64,000 nt of DNA from Alphaproteobacteria bacterium (GTDB taxonomy: Bacteria > Pseudomonadota > Alphaproteobacteria > UBA2966), in contig JAGWAU010000006.1 of the NCBI GenBank assembly GCA_021296255.1, positions 85,216-149,215 of the forward strand, read 5' to 3'. Positions 27,180 to 34,748 of this stretch are shown here, one piece after another (position 1 is the first letter of the stretch; each line of letters begins with the position of its first letter). A model generated the notes under the pieces. It did not search any database. It worked only from the letters and a program-made list of their open reading frames with translations, and had not been told where the DNA came from. The translations under genes were made by a program, and so were the position numbers.

Positions 27180-28478
27180 ATGGCACGTTGGGAAGAGCTT
27201 CCGGAGTACGAACGGGAATATCTCGCCGGGCTGCGGCTGCCCGAGTTCGACCATACGCCGTGGACCCCCGCCAAGCCGCTGTCGGAAAGGCGAATCGCGC
27301 TGATCTCGACCGCCGGTATCGAGCGCCGGGGCGACAAGCCCTACCCGTTCTTTTCCGGTGAGTTCCGCCTGATTCCGACCGACGTCGACCCGAGCGAGCT
27401 GGTGATGAGTCACCTGTCGCCGAACTTCGACCGCACGGGCTTCCAACAGGACATCAACGTGGTCATTCCCATCGACCGCATGCGCGAACTGGAGGCCGAG
27501 GGCTTCATCGGGTCGGTGGCGAAGTTCCATTACGCCTTCATGGGCGGGAGCCAGCCCCAGGACATGGAACCCCACGTGCCGGAGCTCGCCAGGCTGCTGC
27601 GCGGAGACGAAGTCGACACGGTGCTGATGTGCCCCGTCTGACCCCGCTGCACGCGCGCCGTCGGCGCGCTAGGCCACTATCTGGAGCGTGAAGGAATCGC
27701 CACGTCGAGCATCAGCCTAGTGCGTTTCCAAACGGAAAAGATGAGGCCGCCGCGAGCGCTGTGGGTGCCCTTCGAATTGGGACGCCCCTTCGGCACGCCG
27801 AACGATCCGGAGTTTCAGACCAAGGTGCTGAAGGCGCTGCTCGGGACACTGGAACCGGAGAACGGCCCGGTCCTGGCGGACTTCGACGAGGACGCGCCGC
27901 CGTCCCCGGCCGATACCGGCGACGATCAGGAGGCCTGGGCGTGCCCGATCGAGCTGCAGGCCCCGCCGCCGCAAACGAAAGGCGACGACGACGCCCTGGA
28001 ACAGGCGTTGCTGCGCGAGATCGGCCAGCTTCGTCCCTGGTACGAACTGTCGGTCGAGCAGCGCGGACGCACGACCGTCGGCGTCAGCCCCCTCGATATC
28101 GAGGGCAACGCCCGGTACATCGCGGCGTTCCTGGGCGATGAGTGGCCCGACTCCCCGTCGGAAGACATGAGCGCGACGGTGGCCCTCAAGCACGCGTTCG
28201 AGGACATGCGCGCGTGGTATTTCGAGGCGGTCGCCGCCCAGCCGGGACGGGTCACGGGGACCTCGACCCAGATCATCGACTGGTTCTGGCACGAAACGAC
28301 CGCCGGCGCCGTGCTCAAGAAGCTCGACGAGGTGTGCCGGGAGAGCGACGACGAGGTGATGCAGGCCTTCGGCGGCTTCCTTCTGCTCCCCCGTTACGTG
28401 ACGGGGTCGGTGGGCGACGGGTCGGACGGCCGCCGGAACGCCGAGTACGGAGACAATCCGGCGATTGCGGCGGAATGA
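27180..28478 (+). CDS. Selenoprotein: glycine/sarcosine/betaine/D-proline reductase selenoprotein B-family, Sec154 at in-frame TGA
   Basis: Read through the TGA at 27639-27641, the frame gives 432 residues with no other stop until 28478. Around the TGA the product reads VLMCPV-Sec-PRCTRAVGALGHYLE, an UxxC redox pair in the place where non-Sec relatives of this family, as I recall them, have CxxC. The part after the TGA (RPPRALWVPFELGRPFG) is the usual second half of the family and has no ribosome site of its own before GTG 27720. A SECIS-like hairpin follows the TGA. The start is ATG 27180, seven bases after GGAGGA. Anaerobic GrdB/PrdB enzymes reduce glycine, betaine or proline through the Sec; the role of the version in aerobic-type genomes is unknown. 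Neighbours are a GMC oxidase and a tautomerase. Confidence 0.88.
27653..27669 (+). promoter_or_regulatory. Candidate bacterial SECIS hairpin for Sec154
   Basis: Seven consecutive G-C pairs (GCGCGCC with GGCGCGC) close a three-base loop GTC at 27660-27662. The loop starts with G and begins 18 bases after the TGA, within the 16-37 base distance and the G-in-first-two-loop-bases rule described for bacterial SECIS elements. It lies inside the coding frame, as required for SelB-dependent decoding. There is no T-run after it, so it is not a terminator. Confidence 0.75.
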
Positions 28479-28543
28479 CGCCGCGGCGGCACGCCTGATC
28501 GACCTGCGACGGCGAGGACCACGAAGCGAAGGAGGCCCGAAGC

Positions 28544-28915
28544 ATGCCCATCGTCAGAGTGCAGATCCCGGAAGGGTATTCGAACGAGGTCAAGGACCGG
28601 ATCGCGGACGGGCTCCGCGACGCCATCAACGACTCCATCGACCCGGGCCAGAACGACCGCTTTCCCGAGACGCGCAAGTGGATCTATCCGGCGATCACGG
28701 AAGCCTACGGCGAATTGGGCAAGGGCCTGCCGACGGTGACCATCGACACGCGGCCGGGACGGTCACGGGAGCAGAAGGACCTCTGCGCCAAGCTGATCTG
28801 CGACCTCTTTGAAAAGGTCATGGGGACACGCGACGTCTACGTCCTGCTGCGCACCACGGAGACGGGGGATCACCTCGCCGGCGGGACGGCGCTGCCCGAG
28901 TGGAAGCCGGGTTAG
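28544..28915 (+). CDS. 4-oxalocrotonate tautomerase-like protein
   Basis: 123 residues beginning MPIVRVQIPEGYSNEVKDRI; after Met removal Pro-1 would be the catalytic base of the tautomerase superfamily. Two beta-alpha-beta halves are visible (PIVRVQIPEG and LPTVTIDTRPG). It resembles the longer CHCH/cis-CaaD-like members rather than the 62-residue 4-OT. A GGAGG ribosome site precedes ATG 28544. It follows the selenoprotein gene by 65 bp, so co-transcription is likely. Substrate unknown. Confidence 0.8.
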   Translation: MPIVRVQIPEGYSNEVKDRIADGLRDAINDSIDPGQNDRFPETRKWIYPAITEAYGELGKGLPTVTIDTRPGRSREQKDLCAKLICDLFEKVMGTRDVYVLLRTTETGDHLAGGTALPEWKPG

Positions 28916-28960
28916 GGCCGCTCGCCCGCGCCCCCGCCCGGAGCTTCGCCGCGGCAGCCG

Positions 28961-29662
28961 TCAAAAATTCTCGACCCAGGGGCGGAGCTCGATCTCCCAG
29001 GCCCAGGAACTGCGATCCTGCCGGAGGAAATGCAGGTAGCTCCGGGCGATGGCGTCCGGGTCGAGCATGCTGTCCGGATTGTCGGGCGGGTCCACTCGCT
29101 CGGGCCGGAGCGGATTGCGGATGCCGCCGTCGATGATGAAATGCCCGATGTGGATGCCCCTGGGGTGGAGCTCCCGCGCCATGCTCTGGGCCAAGCCCCG
29201 CAGGGCGAACTTGCCCATGGCGAACGAGGCGGACTGCACGTAACCCTTGACGCTGGCGGACGCCGCGGTGAACAGGATGGCGCCGTGACCGTTGGGCACC
29301 ATGCGTTGCGCGGCCGCCTGCGCGACGAGGAAGCCGCCATAGGCCGTGACGAGAATCGCGTTCTTCGTGGCCTCGCGGTCGATCTCGACGAAGGGCCCGC
29401 GCACGCGGGCGCTCGGATTGTAGATCACGACGTCCGGATCGTTCCCTTCCAACGCCCCGAACAGCGCGTCCACGTCGCCCGGCGACATTGCGTCGCACTC
29501 GTGAGCCGTGGCGCCGGTTTCGGAGCAGAGTTCCGAGAGGTCATCGACGCTCCGGGCGGCGAGCGATACGGTCATGCCCTCCGACGACAGCAGGCGGGCC
29601 AGAGAGGCAGAGAGACCGGGGCCGACCCCGACGATCAGGGCGTGCTTGTAGGTGGGAACCAT
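28961..29662 (-). CDS. SDR-family oxidoreductase with Phe at the catalytic Tyr position
   Basis: 233 residues, classical SDR size. The cofactor site is VGVGPGLSASLAR (about residues 11-23), with NPSARVRGPF in place of NNAG and the Ser block FTAASASVKG. The expected Tyr-xxx-Lys reads SFAMGK, that is Phe-xxx-Lys, so the general acid is missing or replaced. Either it is a non-catalytic partner or it belongs to an atypical group. It ends 45 bp from the convergent tautomerase gene and has the 1.1-kb decayed region upstream. Confidence 0.82.
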   Translation of the reverse strand: MVPTYKHALIVGVGPGLSASLARLLSSEGMTVSLAARSVDDLSELCSETGATAHECDAMSPGDVDALFGALEGNDPDVVIYNPSARVRGPFVEIDREATKNAILVTAYGGFLVAQAAAQRMVPNGHGAILFTAASASVKGYVQSASFAMGKFALRGLAQSMARELHPRGIHIGHFIIDGGIRNPLRPERVDPPDNPDSMLDPDAIARSYLHFLRQDRSSWAWEIELRPWVENF

Positions 29663-29774
29663 GACGGATGACCTCGTTTCGTTGAAATTGAAGCGAATTC
29701 TTCAGCACCAACTCATGCCATCCGGACGCGGGAGCGGCAAGTCCCCTCCTCCAATGAGCGCACAGCCGGAAACC

Positions 29775-29940
29775 GAGGCCCTAGGCCTTCGGCACACTCT
29801 CGAGAGTGGTGTTTGCCGGTCGGCAAGGGCCTGCCAATGGCTGGGGAAAGCTATTGGACCGCAGCTACGTCCAGACCACCGCCCGTTACACACGCCTCGC
29901 CGATACCTTGTCTCTCGGCCTTAACGTCACCCAGCCCCTG
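29775..29940 (+). pseudogene. Remnant of a tyrosine recombinase (integrase) C-terminus
   Basis: In one frame LGLRHTLESGV (29784-29813) matches the LRHTFASG box with the Arg and His of the integrase active site. In the next frame VGKGLPMAG and then, after another shift, WGKLLDRSYVQTTARYTRLAD gives the LLGHxxVQTTxRYxHLAD box with the nucleophilic Tyr. Two frame changes within 150 bases and no N-terminal part mean that the gene is dead. It marks a past integration event. Confidence 0.65.
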
Positions 29941-30131
29941 CCTGAGCCGTTCGAGTATCAGTGCGGCAATTCGCCTTCCAGCTCGGGCAGAGCCTCCGGC
30001 GCCTTATCCGGATAACGCGTCGAATCGCCCACAACCGCGCGGCATCCACCGGATCCGGAAGGACATGTCGACCGGCTCACAAAGGGAGCCGAGGGCACGC
30101 ATGATCGTATCGACCTCATGAAGTCCGAAAC

Positions 30132-30161
30132 GGAGTCGCGCCGGACCTCGGGTCCGACTCC
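30132..30161. repeat. Palindromic repeat, copy 1
   Basis: CGGACC-TCG-GGTCCG is a perfect six-base stem (30142-30156), and GGAGTC/ACTCC extend it across a four-base insertion. Same sequence core as copies at 30517, 32433 and 59303. Confidence 0.65.
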
Positions 30162-30173
30162 GGCGCGGGTCGC

Positions 30174-30441
30174 GGCCGCTGATGGCCTCGCGCAGGCCTT
30201 CGAGCAGGCCCTCGAGCTTCGCCTGGCCATGCTCGACCGCCCGCAAGCGTCCGTCCAGACGCTACCGAAGCTCAGCAATCTCTCCGCGCAGGCCGTCGAC
30301 CGCCTGCCGCGTTTCCTGGCGCAGCTCGTCAATGCGGGCGTTCAGGCGCTCGTCAAGCCGGGAGATGTCGGCCTTGAGCCAGGCGAACAGCCCGATCATC
30401 AACGCCGCGAGGGCGAGAAAGCCGCCGATCTCGATCATCAT
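30174..30441 (-). pseudogene. Small membrane-anchored coiled-coil protein, interrupted by TAG
   Basis: Starts MIEIGGFLALAALMIGLFAWLKADISRL: one membrane helix followed by a charged coiled coil (LDERLNARIDELRQETRQAVDGLRGEIAELR). A TAG at 30262-30264 stops it at about 59 residues, but the same frame continues with AKLEGLLEGLREAISG, the usual end of this type of short protein in alphaproteobacteria as I recall. The palindromic repeat at 30132-30161 sits right behind that end and may have removed the stop. Function unknown. Confidence 0.5.
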
Positions 30442-30516
30442 GGCCGCCAGTGTCACCCCGCTCTCTTCCCGCCGCACCGCGCGCGGCTCGCCGGAAGCCC
30501 GCGCAATTCGGGGTGG

Positions 30517-30537
30517 GGTCGGACCCGAGGTCCGACC
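30517..30537. repeat. Palindromic repeat, copy 2
   Basis: GGTCGGACC-CGA-GGTCCGACC: nine-base perfect arms and a three-base loop. It is directly followed by the duplicated Rieske 3' end, the same order as copy 3 and the real Rieske gene. Confidence 0.7.
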
Positions 30538-30635
30538 TCAACGAATTCAGCCTCCATTCCGCGGCGGCGACCGCAGCGAAGGACCGCTCGTGGTCCCTCA
30601 GCGCGTCGGATGAAGGCATCGCGCTCCGCGCTCTT
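30538..30635 (-). pseudogene. Duplicated 3' end of a Rieske oxygenase gene
   Basis: Read on the minus strand this gives ALRDHERSFAAVAAAE, nearly the last residues of the Rieske protein encoded at 32476 (ALRDYERSFAAAAAAE). Nucleotide similarity continues through the palindrome on one side and to about 30635 on the other, with small indels. The stop codon is changed to TGG. It is a decayed partial copy of about 100-120 bp. Confidence 0.65.
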
Positions 30636-30809
30636 GCAGGCCCGGCTTCCGCTGCGGCTGAAATCCGGGTGGATGTCTTGTCTGTCCGTGCTCATCCGTC
30701 GTGGCTTCGGCGTCTTCGCCGTCGGTCCACGAATCATTACGCTGACATGGCTGACTTCTCGCCACTGTTATCCTATAAACGCCGCGCATAAGCGAACATC
30801 GGGAGCAGC

Positions 30810-31526
30810 ATGATGGCACATTTCGATCCGAACGAAGTCGGCATGCGTCCGCCGCCGTTCAAACACACGGTCTACAACGCCCTCGTGGTGCCGCGGCCGA
30901 TCGGCTGGATCAGCACAGTGAGCCCGGACGGCGACTTCAACCTGGCACCTTTCAGCTTCTTCGCGCAGGTCAGCGGTTCCCCGCCCTGCGTCATCTACTG
31001 CCCCAACTACTTCAAGCCGGGGACCCGGGAGAGCAAAGACTCGCTCACCAACGCCGAGGACACCGGCGAGTTCGTCTACAACATGTGCACGGCCGAGCTC
31101 CTCGACCAGATGGTCGTCACATCCAAGCATTCGCCCCGGAACTTCGACGAGATGAAGGAGGCCGGGCTGGAGGGGGTGCCGTGCGAGAAGGTCGGGCCGC
31201 CGCGCCTGAAGAACTCTCCGATCGCCATGGAATGCAAGCACATGCAGACCATCGACATGCCCACGCCGCAGGACGGCAGCCGGGCCGCGATGGTCCTCGG
31301 TCACGTCGTCCAGATCCACGTCGCCGACGAGGTGATCACCGACGAGGGGCTGATCGACATGAGGAAGCTGCGCCCGGTGGGTCGCCTCGGCTACTACGAC
31401 TACACCATCGTCGAGCCGGAGAACATCTTCCCCTACAAGACCCCCGACGACGACCGTTTCCACGGCCACGAGTCGAAGGCCTGGGACGAGATCCAGCCGC
31501 GCGTCGAGGAGTTCGTGCAGGAGTGA
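30810..31526 (+). CDS. Flavin reductase-like FMN-binding protein
   Basis: 238 residues of the flavin reductase domain/flavoredoxin (DIM6/NTAB) family: ALVVPRPIGWISTVSPDGDFNLAPFSFF is the FMN-binding core, followed by GEFVYNMCTAELL. It may supply reduced flavin to a monooxygenase or act on its own substrate. GGGAGCAG precedes ATG 30810. Its stop overlaps the GTG start of the dehalogenase gene (GTGA), so translation is coupled. Confidence 0.85.
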   Translation: MMAHFDPNEVGMRPPPFKHTVYNALVVPRPIGWISTVSPDGDFNLAPFSFFAQVSGSPPCVIYCPNYFKPGTRESKDSLTNAEDTGEFVYNMCTAELLDQMVVTSKHSPRNFDEMKEAGLEGVPCEKVGPPRLKNSPIAMECKHMQTIDMPTPQDGSRAAMVLGHVVQIHVADEVITDEGLIDMRKLRPVGRLGYYDYTIVEPENIFPYKTPDDDRFHGHESKAWDEIQPRVEEFVQE

Positions 31527-32428
31527 TCTCGGCCAGGGACCCTCACCCGCGTCGGCGCGCCACCGTCCTCGGCCGCTCCATGGCCTACGTCGAGGCCGGG
31601 GCGGGGAGGTCCGTGGTGTTCCTACACGGAAACCCGACGTCGTCCTACCTGTGGCGAAACGTCATTCCGCACGTGGAGCCCGTGGCGCGCTGCATCGCGC
31701 CGGACCTCATCGGCATGGGGGATTCGGACAAGCTGCCGTCGTCCGACGACGAGGCCTACCGGTATGCCGTCCACCGGGACCATCTCGACGCGCTGATCGA
31801 GGCGCTCGACCTCGGCGGAGGGGTCGTCATGGTGGGCCAGGACTGGGGTTCGGTGCTGGCCTTCGACTGGGCGCGCCGCCACGCCGGCCGCATGGGCGGG
31901 ATCGTCCACTTCGAGGCCATCGTGACTCCCTTCACCTGGGAGGAATTCCCCGAGAATCCCGAGGCCGCGGACTCCACACGCCGCTGGTTCGAACGCCTGC
32001 GCTCTCCAGAGGGCGAGCGGATGATCCTCGAGGAGAACATGTTCGTGGAGACTCGCATCCCCTCGCGCACCCTGCGCCAGGTCACCGAAGAGGAGATGGA
32101 TGTCTACCGCCGGCCCTTCGCCGAGCCGGGAGAAGGCCGGCGCCCAACGCTGACCTGGGCGCGCAACCTGCCGGTCTCGGGCGAGCCGCCCGACGTCGTC
32201 GCCACGGTGGAGGCCAACGCCGCGTGGCTTCAGGAGACCCGGATTCCCAAAGTCTTCATCCGGGGCCGGCCGGGCGGCCTCATCCAGGGGCCGCGCATCG
32301 ATTTCTGCCGGAATCTGCCCAATACGCGGGAGATCGTCGTTCCGGGAGTCCACTACATCCAGGAAGACAGCCCCGACGAGATCGGACAGGCGGTCGCCGA
32401 CCTGGTCCGCGAGCTGGACGGCGGGTAG
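31523..32428 (+). CDS. Haloalkane dehalogenase-like alpha/beta hydrolase
   Basis: 301 residues, highly like the DhaA/LinB branch: FLHGNPTSSYLWRNVIPH with the halide-stabilising Asn37, nucleophile Asp107 in GQDWGSVLAF with Trp108, acid Glu131 in HFEAIV, and the late His in PGVHYIQED. These are the five working residues of class II haloalkane dehalogenases, which hydrolyse carbon-halogen bonds of short alkanes. GTG 31523 gives the usual N-terminus (ATVLGRSMAYVEAG); ATG 31580 would delete a strand. Coupled to the flavin reductase gene. Confidence 0.88.
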   Translation: MISARDPHPRRRATVLGRSMAYVEAGAGRSVVFLHGNPTSSYLWRNVIPHVEPVARCIAPDLIGMGDSDKLPSSDDEAYRYAVHRDHLDALIEALDLGGGVVMVGQDWGSVLAFDWARRHAGRMGGIVHFEAIVTPFTWEEFPENPEAADSTRRWFERLRSPEGERMILEENMFVETRIPSRTLRQVTEEEMDVYRRPFAEPGEGRRPTLTWARNLPVSGEPPDVVATVEANAAWLQETRIPKVFIRGRPGGLIQGPRIDFCRNLPNTREIVVPGVHYIQEDSPDEIGQAVADLVRELDGG

Positions 32429-32432
32429 AAGT

Positions 32433-32463
32433 TTTGGGGTCGGACCTGAGGTCCGATCCCAAA
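32433..32463. terminator. Palindromic repeat, copy 3, acting as bidirectional terminator-like hairpin
   Basis: A 14-pair stem (TTTGGGGTCGGACC with GGTCCGATCCCAAA, one G-T pair) and a TGA loop fills the 47 bp between two convergent genes. A-rich and T-rich ends on both sides suit termination in both directions. The core equals the dispersed palindrome. Confidence 0.65.
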
Positions 32464-32475
32464 TGAATTCGGCCC

Positions 32476-33927
32476 CTATTCCGCCGCCGCCGCGGCGGCG
32501 AAGGACCGCTCGTAGTCCCTCAGCGCGCCTTCGATGAAGGCATCGCGCTCAGCGCCCTCGTGGGCGTCGCCCGCGACCGCGATCTCCAGCACCTTCCGGC
32601 AGACCTCGCGAACGAGCTCGTCGTCGTCCCGGCCGTCTTGCACCGGGATGTCCAGCACCGTGTTGTTGGTGTAGACGTAGTTTCGCCGACCGGCGTTGGC
32701 GCGCGCGTGAACGGCCTCCTGCGCCATATACGGGTTCTCGCCGCGAACGGCTTGACGCAGGTTCTTCCGGTTCATGTAGACCCCGACGTCCTCCTTGGTC
32801 GGGTTCTCCATCGCGTGCCGGGCGATCCGCCGCTGGCTGGTCACGGCGTCCCAGTCGCCGGGCAGGCGCTGCGCCACCTCGCGGGGCCGCGCGCCGGTCT
32901 GCCCGTCGAGGAAGTCGGCCATGTCGTACCCGCACTTGGACTTGTCGCCCACGCCAAAGGGGTCGATCGACTCGCCGAACATGCGGAGGCCGAAGACGAT
33001 GCTGTTCTCGTCGTCGACGGGGACGTACCAGCGCGCCATGTAGACGCGATGGAAGTAGCGGGCTTCGCGGCCATCCTCGGCGGTATAGGGATGGAGAGTG
33101 AGGTTCGGCAGGATGACGTCGTTGAGACGCACCCAAACACTGTCCCGACCCACCCGGCGCCCAGCGCTGAAGATCATCGCCGTGTCGTCGCGGACCGAGG
33201 CGTATTCCATGACCGGAATTTGCGCGAAGACCGGATTGAAGGCGGTCGCCGGATAGCTCCCGTCGTCGTCGTCGCCGATCACGCGCATGTGCGGGCTGTG
33301 GAGCTGGGAGGTGTGCATCTGGTCGGGGATGTTGTCGAACACCTGAAGCCAGTTGCACGGGTAGATGTTGGAGTAGGAGGCGAACTCCAGGTCCCCGTAG
33401 GTGTGGAAGAACTCCCAGTCCGGGAACCTCGGCATCTCCTGGTAGTCGCCCATGTAGGCGAACACCATGCCGTAGCGCTCGAACGCGGGATAGGCGCCCT
33501 GGCCGACGATCCCGGACATGCGCTCGCCGCCGTCCGGCTCGCCGGGCACATCGAGGAGGGTCCCGTCTACGTTCCAATGAAAGCCGTGGTAGCAGCAGCG
33601 GATGCCGGTCTCCTGGACGATCCCGTACTCCAGCGAGGCGCCGCGATGGGCGCAGTGCCGGTGGAGAACGCCGACGCGCCCCGACTTGTCGCGGAACGCC
33701 ACAAGATCCTCGCCCAAGATGCGAATCGCGCGCGGTACGTCGGTCAACTCCTCGGACAGGCACACCGGCTGCCAGAAGCGGCGCATGAGGGCGCCCATAG
33801 GCGTTCCCGGATCGGTATGTGTCAGCTCGGCATCCTCGGGCAGGACCCCGGTCTTCTCGTAACCCCTGTAGGCCTGGCTCCTGCCGCGGCTGAAGCTGAG
33901 ATGGGCGTCGTCGGATTGCGTGCTCAT
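32476..33927 (-). CDS. Rieske non-heme iron oxygenase, alpha-type, single component
   Basis: 483 residues. Rieske ligands are Cys92-x-His94 (HCAHRGASLEYG) and Cys111-x2-His114 (CCYHGFHW). The catalytic domain has the mononuclear iron pattern around NWLQVFDNIPDQMHTSQLH. It is longer than the Rieske alpha subunits further on and resembles the phthalate/vanillate-demethylase-type group without a beta subunit. ATG 33927 follows GGAGGGA. The C-terminus is Ala-rich (SFAAAAAAE), and a broken copy of this end lies 2 kb away at 30538. Substrate unknown. Confidence 0.85.
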   Translation of the reverse strand: MSTQSDDAHLSFSRGRSQAYRGYEKTGVLPEDAELTHTDPGTPMGALMRRFWQPVCLSEELTDVPRAIRILGEDLVAFRDKSGRVGVLHRHCAHRGASLEYGIVQETGIRCCYHGFHWNVDGTLLDVPGEPDGGERMSGIVGQGAYPAFERYGMVFAYMGDYQEMPRFPDWEFFHTYGDLEFASYSNIYPCNWLQVFDNIPDQMHTSQLHSPHMRVIGDDDDGSYPATAFNPVFAQIPVMEYASVRDDTAMIFSAGRRVGRDSVWVRLNDVILPNLTLHPYTAEDGREARYFHRVYMARWYVPVDDENSIVFGLRMFGESIDPFGVGDKSKCGYDMADFLDGQTGARPREVAQRLPGDWDAVTSQRRIARHAMENPTKEDVGVYMNRKNLRQAVRGENPYMAQEAVHARANAGRRNYVYTNNTVLDIPVQDGRDDDELVREVCRKVLEIAVAGDAHEGAERDAFIEGALRDYERSFAAAAAAE

Positions 33928-34072
33928 GCGTGGTCCCTCCGGTTCGCTCCCCTGCCCGCGACGGCGGCGTCGACATCGCCGCCACCGTTCCGTCGGAACG
34001 GTTCGAGTTTTACTGGAACCGCCCCAGAAATCCAAACGCCGATCCGGCGAGGCCCGGGCCGATCGGCGCCGC

Positions 34073-34477
34073 TCAGGGGACCGCCGCGTAGGCCTCGATC
34101 TCGACCTGCCAGTCGTCGACCGCGAGACCGGCGACGATCACCGCGGTGGCCGCCGGAAAATCGACCGGAAAATTCTCCAGCCGGACCTGCTTCCAGAAGG
34201 GAACGGCAGCCTTGGTCGTGAAGTAGGCGTTGACCTTGACGACATGCTCGAGCCCGGCGCCCGCGACCTCGAGAGCCGCCCTCATGTTGGCCATGGCCTG
34301 GCGGATCTGGGTTTCCACGTCGTCGCTCACGGTCATGCCGTTCTCGTCGACGGGCCCCTTGCCGGCGATGAAGAGAATACGGCCCCCGCGCACGCCGACA
34401 ACGGAACTGTAGTCGGCAACCGGCGCCCCAAAGCCCTTGACGTCAGGACGGTCCACGACGAAGCCGGAGTCAGTCAT
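34073..34477 (-). CDS. RidA/YjgF-family protein
   Basis: 134 residues of the RidA superfamily: ILFIAGKGPVDENG, TQIRQAMANMRAALEVAGAGLEHVVKV and FPAATAVIVAGLAVDDWQVEIEAYA are the family blocks. The Arg that marks active deaminases (PxR) is not seen; the position reads PAATAV, so this may be a non-deaminase subgroup. ATG 34477 has GGGAGG seven bases before it; TTG 34483 is less likely. Probably an independent unit behind the Rieske gene. Confidence 0.8.
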   Translation of the reverse strand: MTDSGFVVDRPDVKGFGAPVADYSSVVGVRGGRILFIAGKGPVDENGMTVSDDVETQIRQAMANMRAALEVAGAGLEHVVKVNAYFTTKAAVPFWKQVRLENFPVDFPAATAVIVAGLAVDDWQVEIEAYAAVP

Positions 34478-34748
34478 TTTCAACCTCCCAGTGCATCTTC
34501 AGAATAGCGCGACGATGGGCGGGATGCACGTCCGTCGGCGAATTCCGCCCCCTGCACCGCAGACCCCCGCTCAAGCCGATCGCTCCTGCCGGACTCGTCG
34601 CGTTTGTGCTGTTCCTGACGCCCCGCGTGTCGCGCCGGGAACAGACGCCGGCACCGGGACAGCGGATATTTCGAACGACAGGAAAGGGACGCGGGGTCGC
34701 GCGTCCCTTCCTAGTCTCGAATGTCCGTCGTTCACAGGGGTCGTCGCC

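Larger units (their letters stand above)
29663..30809. other. Gene-poor decayed region with remnants of several elements
   Basis: About 1.15 kb with no intact gene. It contains the tail of a tyrosine recombinase, a small membrane protein with a premature TAG, two palindromic repeats and a copy of the 3' end of a Rieske oxygenase gene. The 231-codon frame across 30118-30813 on the plus strand is antisense to these and is not counted as a gene. The last about 150 bp before 30810 are probably the promoter area of the flavin reductase gene. Confidence 0.6.

Noticed and set aside
27653-27669. Transcription terminator for a short protein ending at the TGA
   Set aside because: The stem has no following T-run and the coding frame continues through it; the SECIS reading explains it better.
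27720-28478. Independent gene starting at GTG 27720
   Set aside because: No ribosome site precedes it, the frame continues upstream without a stop to the TGA, and the 26 codons before it encode conserved family sequence.
30262-30264. Pyrrolysine readthrough at TAG in the small membrane protein
   Set aside because: No other sign of pyl genes, and the region is full of decayed sequence; a nonsense mutation is simpler.
30118-30813. 231-codon plus-strand frame in the decayed region
   Set aside because: Antisense to the membrane protein and the Rieske remnant, low complexity and no start signal.
34073-34477. Gene pair of the two RidA proteins as a recent duplication
   Set aside because: They share only family motifs and differ in the Arg position, so they belong to different subgroups.
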